The position numbers and the translations under genes are program-made. This document shows positions 54,090 to 59,534 of a stretch of 59,534 nucleotides of DNA, in pieces (the stretch's first letter is position 1; the number at the start of each line of letters is the position of its first letter). The stretch lies in contig NZ_JAMBIZ010000022.1 of the NCBI RefSeq assembly GCF_025291715.1, positions 1 to 59,534 on the forward strand. Reading direction: 5' to 3'. The notes beneath the pieces are model-generated. The model was not told where the DNA came from. It made no database searches and saw nothing but the letters and a program-made list of their open reading frames with translations. This stretch comes from Metasolibacillus sp. Its GTDB lineage: Bacteria; Bacillota; Bacilli; Bacillales_A; Planococcaceae.

Positions 54090-55340
54090 TCACTTCATTG
54101 ATGCTTCCTCTAAGGAGTGTAAATAATAATAAGGCGTTGACCTTTCCGTATATAGCTCTTGATACTGGATATCAAAAACCTCTCCACCTACCATACGCAC
54201 TGCTAATAGCTCTTTCAGCAATAAAGGCATATCCATTGCATCTAAAATATTAATTTGCTTTAATGTCCCGTCTTGAACAAAGGCAATATTTGCATGAGCT
54301 CCATCAAAAGTATATAAAGGCTCCTCTGTCAAATTTGTTTGAAAAGAAGCTGGACCATTCGTTTTGCTCAACTGCCCTTTGACAGATTGGAAATTATCGA
54401 TATGCTCATTATAGTATATTAATTCGTAGTCTACATCTTTTAAAGAATCTCCTATTGGTTCATTCATTACATGAATTGTGTTCATTCTTTCTACAATAGA
54501 ATATTGTGTTTGTGGATCGTCTCTGAAAGAAGTAATTTCATAGTAGTCCCCATCTTTTTCAAGTATTAAAAATATTCCGCTATATCCAATCGTATTATTG
54601 CCTTGTTCAATCATGCGCTTTTTCATAAAATGAACAATTACATTGCTATTATTTAGCTTTTGTGGTGATGGCACATTGCTAGCTACAGGCTGATAGTCAT
54701 CAATTTGAACAATTTGCGCTGTTGGAGCATCCTCGGGTGTTAGCTGCAACGCCTTTGGTGCTTCAAACTGTTCAAAAACGAGCCAATCCTCATATATATC
54801 TTCCAGTACTTTAAAGTCATTTGATCCCCATCTACCAACCTTTAAAGTATGAATATATATTTCTCCATCTGTTACATCCTTGTGCGCTATATAAATTTGA
54901 TACAAATTACCTGCGTCCAGTGACTGTACTTTAATCATTTTTAATGTTGTGAAATCAACGTTTTCATATTTTAAAATTATTTCTTTATTTGATGCGGTGA
55001 CATCAGTTAATGAAACTTGCCCCAGTGCCGCATAATCCTGTTGTGCAATTGCCTGCAAATAAGCCTTGAGTGCTTCAGTAGCTAGCTTTGGTAACCCTTC
55101 TGCGAATCGCTCTATATTTAACTCATTTGCTGGATGTATCGGCTCGCTCGTAGGTGGCAGCAAATAAATGATAAAGGCTAGGCAGGCGATAGCAACAACT
55201 GCAAAAATAGGCTGAATGATTGGTATTAAACGGCGTTTTTTTGGTTTCCTGAGCATTTTTTGTACTTTTTCCTCTGTCAGCCAACGCTCCTCACCAATTA
55301 CTGCATCAATTCCTTTTTTAATTTGTGAATCGCTCATCAT
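54090..55340 (-). CDS. Putative membrane anti-sigma factor
   Basis: A 416-residue protein with a short cytoplasmic N-terminus (about 38 residues, including RKPKKRR), one membrane helix (about 40-61) and a long external domain. Its start overlaps the sigma factor gene by 23 bases, the standard arrangement for a cognate anti-sigma. No zinc HxxxCxxC motif is seen, so it is not a ZAS-type factor. The external domain (YLQAIAQQDYAALGQ...) has no close named relative that I recognise and would be the sensor. Assignment rests on context and topology. Confidence 0.68.
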   Translation of the reverse strand: MMSDSQIKKGIDAVIGEERWLTEEKVQKMLRKPKKRRLIPIIQPIFAVVAIACLAFIIYLLPPTSEPIHPANELNIERFAEGLPKLATEALKAYLQAIAQQDYAALGQVSLTDVTASNKEIILKYENVDFTTLKMIKVQSLDAGNLYQIYIAHKDVTDGEIYIHTLKVGRWGSNDFKVLEDIYEDWLVFEQFEAPKALQLTPEDAPTAQIVQIDDYQPVASNVPSPQKLNNSNVIVHFMKKRMIEQGNNTIGYSGIFLILEKDGDYYEITSFRDDPQTQYSIVERMNTIHVMNEPIGDSLKDVDYELIYYNEHIDNFQSVKGQLSKTNGPASFQTNLTEEPLYTFDGAHANIAFVQDGTLKQINILDAMDMPLLLKELLAVRMVGGEVFDIQYQELYTERSTPYYYLHSLEEASMK

Positions 55341-55833
55341 ATCCGCTCCCCTCTAAATTATATTTGAGCTTTTCTCGCCCTCTACGTAGCCGTGTTTTCA
55401 CCGTGTTAATAGAGCAATTTAAAATTTCCGCAATCGTTTCAACTTTCATATCCTTGTAATAATAAAGCACGATGACTTCGCGATATTTAATTGGTAATGC
55501 AAGTACCGCATGACCAATTTGTTGCTGTTCATTATTGCGTAGCATCTGCTTTTCTGCAGAGCTCTCTCCTTGAAAAATCGTCTGAATTTTCATTGTCAGC
55601 ACGGTGTTTTTGTAGCTCCAGCTTCGTAAATAATCGTAGCTGCGATTAATTGTCATGCGATATAAATAAGTTCGATAGCTCGCAGCACCGCGAAAATCCT
55701 GCTGCTTTTCAAATGCTTTTAGTAGCACATCCTGTACAATATCCTCTGCTATTTCCTTGCTTTTGACATATGTAAAGGCGAGCCGCAGCAGCTCCTCACC
55801 ATGCTCACGAATAAATTGCTCTAGCTGTGACAA
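55318..55833 (-). CDS. ECF-family RNA polymerase sigma factor
   Basis: A 171-residue ECF sigma factor. Region 2 has EIAEDIVQDVLLKAFEK (about residues 27-43), and region 4 has LPIKYREVIVLYYYKDMKVE with the helix-turn-helix AEILNCSINTVKTRLRRGREKL (about 135-156). The start is TTG, seven bases after AAAGGGGGG; no ATG in the right frame is close. It is of the SigV/SigW/SigX/YlaC general type. An ECF-type promoter lies upstream, so it probably activates its own gene. Confidence 0.92.
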   Translation of the reverse strand: MSQLEQFIREHGEELLRLAFTYVKSKEIAEDIVQDVLLKAFEKQQDFRGAASYRTYLYRMTINRSYDYLRSWSYKNTVLTMKIQTIFQGESSAEKQMLRNNEQQQIGHAVLALPIKYREVIVLYYYKDMKVETIAEILNCSINTVKTRLRRGREKLKYNLEGSGYDERFTN

Positions 55834-55861
55834 CGGCCATCCCCCCTTTGTTGTTTCACGT

Positions 55862-55890
55862 TAGACGGAGCACTTGTTCATTTGGTTTCA
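55862..55890 (-). promoter_or_regulatory. ECF-type promoter of the sigma operon
   Basis: On the minus strand TGAAAC (55890-55885), a 17-base spacer and CGTCTA (55867-55862). This agrees with the TGAAAC-N16/17-CGT form of extracytoplasmic-function sigma promoters in Bacilli. The -35 is one half of the palindrome at 55885-55900. Confidence 0.75.
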
Positions 55891-55894
55891 AATT

Positions 55895-55920
55895 TGAAAC
55901 TATATGTTATTTTAAACGTA
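55895..55920 (+). promoter_or_regulatory. ECF-type promoter of the C39-like gene
   Basis: TGAAAC (55895-55900), a 16-base spacer and CGTA (55917-55920), the exact spacing of SigW-type promoters. The -10 runs into TATAAT at 55919, so a sigma-A promoter cannot be excluded. It faces the promoter of the sigma operon. Confidence 0.72.
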
Positions 55921-55942
55921 TAATAACCGAGGAGTGATGACA

Positions 55943-56452
55943 ATGCGCATAATGCTAAATAATATAGAAGGAATGTCACAATACGATACAAGCGTTCATC
56001 CCAACTATCAAAACTCCGCATGTGGACCAACAACGCTGCATGTCATTTTGCGCTATTTTAATATAGACAAAAATGTCAATGACTTATATAAACAGCTCGG
56101 CACAACGAAAATTGGCTTGTTTAAATGGCGCTTAATCAAAAGGCTTCGCCATATGCTAGGCAGTCATTTTACAATTAACAGCTGCTCACTTGCTGAAGCT
56201 TTAGCACAATTGGACCGTGGCAATCCCGTTGCACTCAAATTTGACCAATATTTCCGCTTTCAATGGCGCTCAAAAAAGAAGCCTTTATTTAAATATCATT
56301 GGGTTCCGTTAATTGGCTATGAGCGCAAAGATGGGGAGCTTTATTTCATTATTCACGATAATGGTGGACGAGGGCGGAGCAGTCAAATACGTACATTTCG
56401 CTATGAGGATCAAAAGCATGTACTTAGCTTTGTGAAGGTTGAGAAAAAGTAA
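55943..56452 (+). CDS. C39-like cysteine peptidase family protein
   Basis: A protein of 169 residues with the peptidase_C39-like layout. NSACGPTTLHVIL carries the catalytic cysteine (about residue 26), YHWVPLIGYE the histidine (about 119), and IIHDNGG the third residue (about 136). No signal peptide or transporter domain is present, so it is a stand-alone cytoplasmic enzyme or inhibitor. I chose the ATG at 55943, eight bases after GAGGAG. Divergent from the ECF sigma gene, with facing ECF-type promoters. Substrate unknown. Confidence 0.82.
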   Translation: MRIMLNNIEGMSQYDTSVHPNYQNSACGPTTLHVILRYFNIDKNVNDLYKQLGTTKIGLFKWRLIKRLRHMLGSHFTINSCSLAEALAQLDRGNPVALKFDQYFRFQWRSKKKPLFKYHWVPLIGYERKDGELYFIIHDNGGRGRSSQIRTFRYEDQKHVLSFVKVEKK

Positions 56453-56498
56453 AAACGTGAATAATCAATTTTTCACACATTGATTGTTCACGTTTTTT
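56451..56498. terminator. Bidirectional terminator
   Basis: Interrupted stem AAAAACGTGAATAATCAA/TTGATTGTTCACGTTTTTT between the converging C39-like gene and the meta-cleavage genes. Confidence 0.85.
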
Positions 56499-56542
56499 CT
56501 CTATTCGTAATGAAGCAACAGACTAGCTGTCTTCTTACTGGC

Positions 56543-57337
56543 TCACTTGCAATACATCGCCACACTGCCTAAACTATCAAATTGTGCAGTAACAGCATCA
56601 CCTGCTTGAAAGGTAATCGCTTCTGACATCGCACCACTTAATACAATATCACCTTTTTTAAGCCCTTTTCCTCTAGCACCCAATTCGTTTACTGCCCAAG
56701 CGATAGCATTTGCAGGATGCCCTAGAACAGCTGCACTCGAGCCCGTTTGTGCCACTTCTCCATTTTTAGATAGCACCATGCCGATATTTTCTAAATCAAT
56801 TGCATCTGGTGAGACCCATGTACTGCCAATAATAAATTTGGCAGAGGAACAATTATCTGCTATAACATCAACTAAAGTGAAACGGAAATCTTTATAGCGG
56901 CTATCAATCACTTCAAGAGCAGGTGCTACATATTTTGTGGCGCGCAGTACATCTGCTGCTGTAACATTGGTGCCCTGTAAATCTTCTGCCATTAAAAAGG
57001 CAATTTCTGGCTCAACCTTTGGATGAATAAGTGCAGTATATTGTATAGCCTCCCACTCAAAAGCGAGCATATCGCTTTGTAAAAATCCGTAAATTGCCTT
57101 ATCAACACCCATCATTTCCTGTTTTACCTTGCTCGTCAGCCCTAGCTTTACACCAATGAACCTCACATCTTTCTCCACTTGTCTACGCACTAGTAATTGC
57201 TCTTGAATTTCATAGGCTTGTGGTAATGTTAGTTCAGGAAAGTCATCTGTTACCTTGATAACTTCGCAGACATTTTGTTCAGCAGCCAACAAATAATTAA
57301 TAATCTCTATTTCTTTTTCCGGCACTAGTTTCATCAT
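56543..57337 (-). CDS. 2-keto-4-pentenoate hydratase (meta-cleavage pathway)
   Basis: A 264-residue enzyme of the fumarylacetoacetase-fold hydratase/decarboxylase family (DmpE/MhpD, or DmpH). Metal-site segments are visible: KVEPEIAFLMAEDL (ExE, about residues 100-113), and GVKLGLTSKVKQEMMGV in the first third. GDIVLSGAMSEAITFQAGDAV near the C-terminus is typical. It converts 2-hydroxypenta-2,4-dienoate to 4-hydroxy-2-oxovalerate, the substrate of the aldolase encoded next to it. Start codon directly after the aldolase stop. Hydratase versus 4-oxalocrotonate decarboxylase cannot be settled by eye. Confidence 0.85.
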   Translation of the reverse strand: MMKLVPEKEIEIINYLLAAEQNVCEVIKVTDDFPELTLPQAYEIQEQLLVRRQVEKDVRFIGVKLGLTSKVKQEMMGVDKAIYGFLQSDMLAFEWEAIQYTALIHPKVEPEIAFLMAEDLQGTNVTAADVLRATKYVAPALEVIDSRYKDFRFTLVDVIADNCSSAKFIIGSTWVSPDAIDLENIGMVLSKNGEVAQTGSSAAVLGHPANAIAWAVNELGARGKGLKKGDIVLSGAMSEAITFQAGDAVTAQFDSLGSVAMYCK

Positions 57338-58354
57338 CTATCCCCTCACCTTCATGCTTTTCGCCATATCAGCCGCTACATCAAGAATCATATCTTCTTG
57401 ACCACCTACAACCTTCATTCTGCCTAACTCCATTAAAATATCCCTTGCATCCAGTCCAAACCTTTTTGCTGCTCGCTCTGCATGTAATAAGAAACTTGAG
57501 TAAACACCTGCATAGCCTAGTACGAGGCTACCTTTGCGAATTTCCTGTGCAACTGGTAGGATAGGCGCCACAATGTCTTCTGCTAAATCCATCATCTTAT
57601 ATAAATCAATCCCCATATTTATCCCCATTCGTTCTAACACAGCAAGTAAAACCTCTGTTTGTGTATTGCCTGCCCCTGCCCCCAAACAACGCACACTGCT
57701 ATCAATACGTGTAGCACCTTCTTCAATTGCCGCTACTGTATTTGCAACGGCTAGAGATAAGTTATTGTGTGCATGAAAGCCTACTTCAATGTTCAAGGTG
57801 TCGCGCAGTGCTTTTACTCGCTCACGTACTTCATTTGGCAATAAAGCGCCAGCCGAATCTGTTATATAGACAGCCTCTGCCCCATAGCTCTCCATTAATT
57901 TTGCTTGCTCTACTAGCTTCTCAATTGGTACGGAATGGGCCATCATTAAAAAGCCCAATGCCTCCATCCCAAGTTCTCGCGCTTTATCAATATGCTGAGC
58001 CGAAACATCTGCCTCGGAAGCATGTGTAGCCACCCTTACTAGCTGTGCTCCTAGCTTGTTTGCTTGCTTTAATTCATTTACCGTACCAATACCAGGGATT
58101 AATAATACTGCAACTTTTGCCTTTGTGCAGACATCAGCCGCAGCTTCAATCAAGGTCATTTCATCGACCAAAGATTTCCCATATTGAATAGTAGAGCCAC
58201 CTAGCCCATCTCCGTGACTTACTTCTATATAGTGCATCCCTGCATCATCCAGTGCACGAGCTACAGCCCGTACTTGCTGTTCTGTAAATTGATGTGCTAC
58301 AACATGGCTACCATCACGCAAACAAACCTCTGTTAGCTTAATTGATTTCTCCAT
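57338..58354 (-). CDS. 4-hydroxy-2-oxovalerate aldolase
   Basis: A 338-residue HMG-CoA-lyase-like aldolase (DmpG/MhpE type). LRDGSHVVAHQF (about residues 12-23) carries the metal aspartate and a conserved histidine, and GFHAHNNLSLAVANTVAA (about 192-209) the metal histidines. It cleaves 4-hydroxy-2-oxovalerate to pyruvate and acetaldehyde and normally channels acetaldehyde to the dehydrogenase encoded just upstream. Order and spacing (16 bases) fit a complex. Confidence 0.94.
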   Translation of the reverse strand: MEKSIKLTEVCLRDGSHVVAHQFTEQQVRAVARALDDAGMHYIEVSHGDGLGGSTIQYGKSLVDEMTLIEAAADVCTKAKVAVLLIPGIGTVNELKQANKLGAQLVRVATHASEADVSAQHIDKARELGMEALGFLMMAHSVPIEKLVEQAKLMESYGAEAVYITDSAGALLPNEVRERVKALRDTLNIEVGFHAHNNLSLAVANTVAAIEEGATRIDSSVRCLGAGAGNTQTEVLLAVLERMGINMGIDLYKMMDLAEDIVAPILPVAQEIRKGSLVLGYAGVYSSFLLHAERAAKRFGLDARDILMELGRMKVVGGQEDMILDVAADMAKSMKVRG

Positions 58355-58370
58355 TTCACAAACCCCTTCC

Positions 58371-59255
58371 TTATTTAATGGAAGCTCTTTTTTTCAACAT
58401 CGCTTGTGCAAAATCTTCACCTACACGTACAGCAGCGGCGGTCATAATATCTAAGTTTCCCGCATATGTAGGAAAATAATCGCCGGCTCCCTCTATTTCT
58501 ACAAAAATCGTAACGCGATTTCCATCAAATATTGGAGACTGCCTTAATTTATAGCCTGGTACATATGCCTTTACTTTTTCAACCATATCCATAATGGCTC
58601 CTTGAACGACGTGTTCATCCATCTTTTTCACTTCGCAATAAATCGTATCGCGCATAAGAATAGGTGGGTTGGCAGGATTTAAAATAATCAAGGCCTTTCC
58701 TCGCTCCGCACCGCCTACTTCTTCTATCCCTCGCCGGGTTGTATAGGTGAACTCATCAATATTCGCTCGTGTCCCTGGTCCCGCACTCAAACTAGAAATG
58801 GTTGCAACAATTTCCGCATATGTAACATCTGCTACTTTATTGACAGCAGCAATGAGTGGGATTGTTGCTTGCCCACCACAAGTAATCATATTGACATTTT
58901 CTAAATCGGTTGTGGAATTTACGTTAACGGCTGGGCAAAAGAACGGTCCGATTGCAGCAGGTGTTAAATCAATTGCTAAAATACCCAGCTCTTGTAAAAC
59001 CTTTGCATGATGCTTATGTGCCTTTGCTGAAGTGGCATCAAAGACAATTTCCGCTATATCAGGATTTTCTATAATAGCTTCAATGCCATTTGAAAATGTT
59101 TGATAGCCTTTTTCCTTAGCGCGCTTCAGCCCATCAGAATCCGCATCAATCCCTATAACGGCAGTCACTTCTATAACAGCGCTTCTTTCTAATTTATAAA
59201 ATAAATCGGTTCCTATATTGCCAGAGCCAACAATGGCTGCTTTAATTTTCTTCAC
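58371..59255 (-). CDS. Acetaldehyde dehydrogenase (acylating)
   Basis: A DmpF/MhpF-type enzyme of 294 residues converting acetaldehyde, CoA and NAD to acetyl-CoA. NAD motif [13 protein letters not shown] is at the N-terminus, and the catalytic cysteine is in [13 protein letters not shown] (about residue 125). [14 protein letters not shown] is another family segment. I chose GTG at 59255, seven bases after GGAGG; the ATG at 59261 is too close to that site. Partner of the aldolase. Confidence 0.94.
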   Translation of the reverse strand: MKKIKAAIVGSGNIGTDLFYKLERSAVIEVTAVIGIDADSDGLKRAKEKGYQTFSNGIEAIIENPDIAEIVFDATSAKAHKHHAKVLQELGILAIDLTPAAIGPFFCPAVNVNSTTDLENVNMITCGGQATIPLIAAVNKVADVTYAEIVATISSLSAGPGTRANIDEFTYTTRRGIEEVGGAERGKALIILNPANPPILMRDTIYCEVKKMDEHVVQGAIMDMVEKVKAYVPGYKLRQSPIFDGNRVTIFVEIEGAGDYFPTYAGNLDIMTAAAVRVGEDFAQAMLKKRASIK

Positions 59256-59269
59256 TGTCATTCCTCCTA

Positions 59270-59534
59270 TCAATCGAAATGAACGGTCACCGTGCCAATT
59301 TTCCCGAAGCTTGCCACTATTTTATCCCCAGCAGAAACGGCTACTGCACTAGACAATGCCCCTGGTAAAATCAGCTCACCCTTTTTTAACGTAATACCAT
59401 ATTCCACTAGCGTCGCATAAATTTTAACTGAATTTTCTGTTTTCTTGTTTTTACTCATGAGAAGAAAAACAAAGACATTTGAATAGAGGTAGTTAACATC
59501 CATTTTTTCACTATAACCTTTGACGAGTGCAACA
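59270..59534 (-). CDS. Hydratase/decarboxylase C-terminus (partial, runs off the right edge)
   Basis: The last 88 codons of a second fumarylacetoacetase-fold protein. [21 protein letters not shown] and [16 protein letters not shown] match the C-terminal part of 4-oxalocrotonate decarboxylase/2-oxopentenoate hydratase. The reading frame stays open to the edge of the window, so the ATG at 59503 is internal. Ahead of that part the sequence [21 protein letters not shown] differs from the usual NANKLA-type segment. By position and pathway it would be the decarboxylase that precedes the dehydrogenase. Confidence 0.7.
   Translation of the reverse strand, partial: VALVKGYSEKMDVNYLYSNVFVFLLMSKNKKTENSVKIYATLVEYGITLKKGELILPGALSSAVAVSAGDKIVASFGKIGTVTVHFD

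Noticed and set aside
59270-59503. Complete 77-residue protein starting at 59503
   Set aside because: The frame is open to the right edge, and the sequence is only the C-terminal part of a known fold, so it is a partial gene.

Overview
The window is low-GC (roughly 38-40%, estimated by eye) Gram-positive DNA. Gene content and gene order point to a spore-forming member of the Bacillaceae/Planococcaceae, most like Lysinibacillus or a close relative. The reasons are strong AGGAGG-type ribosome sites, a YunB sporulation protein, and several blocks in the same order as in Bacillus subtilis (yutF-yutE, yutD-lipA-yunB-yunD-yunE-yunF, sufCDSUB, gltBD/gltC, metNIQ, yusE-yusF-gcvH-yusI, fadNAE). The species assignment is an inference. 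No tRNA, rRNA, CRISPR array or phage gene was seen.

Layout. 1-113: the 5' end of a group IIC intron, running off the left edge, sits directly behind the terminator of a sodium-dependent transporter gene. 114-5.2 kb: small redox/iron-sulfur proteins (YutI, YuzD, YutJ, YuzB), a MazG/PRA-PH-like protein and a diguanylate cyclase. 5.3-9.3 kb: class Ib ribonucleotide reductase operon nrdHIEF behind two NrdR boxes 32 bp apart. 9.4-17.6 kb: the conserved yut/yun block with lipA and an HD-GYP protein. 17.7-22.9 kb: a peptidase/transporter/regulator/epimerase cluster that looks like uptake and breakdown of a dipeptide or N-acyl amino acid. 22.9-25.3 kb: a sparse accessory stretch with a lipoprotein, a broken signal-peptide remnant and a multi-hairpin element. 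25.3-30.6 kb: SUF iron-sulfur assembly operon. 30.8-37.9 kb: glutamate synthase with divergent gltC. 38.1-40.9 kb: methionine ABC transporter under a SAM-I riboswitch. 41-48.7 kb: glycine cleavage H protein neighbourhood and the fatty-acid beta-oxidation operon fadN-fadA-fadE with a FadR-type operator. 48.8-53 kb: thioredoxin, a phospholipase C-like protein, a DUF3221 protein and a PAS-GGDEF-EAL-PilZ protein. 53.1-56.5 kb: an ECF sigma/putative anti-sigma/mini-ORF/EamA operon facing a C39-like peptidase gene. 56.5 kb to the right edge: the lower meta-cleavage pathway for aromatic compounds (hydratase, aldolase, acylating acetaldehyde dehydrogenase and a partial second hydratase/decarboxylase).

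The signals I judge most worth following: (1) a family of short intergenic arrays with an exact 21-bp period and a TTCGC/GCGAA core at five loci, four of them lying just behind a stop codon in the same orientation; (2) a 16-bp perfect palindrome between the ECF sigma gene and the C39-like peptidase gene that supplies both -35 elements of two back-to-back ECF-type promoters; (3) a recurrent TTTGCGAC...CGCAGGAGCA element near terminators and a multi-hairpin block at 24.5-24.7 kb; (4) the IIC intron at a terminator; (5) a likely catalytically dead GGDEF-EAL protein with an apparently intact PilZ domain.
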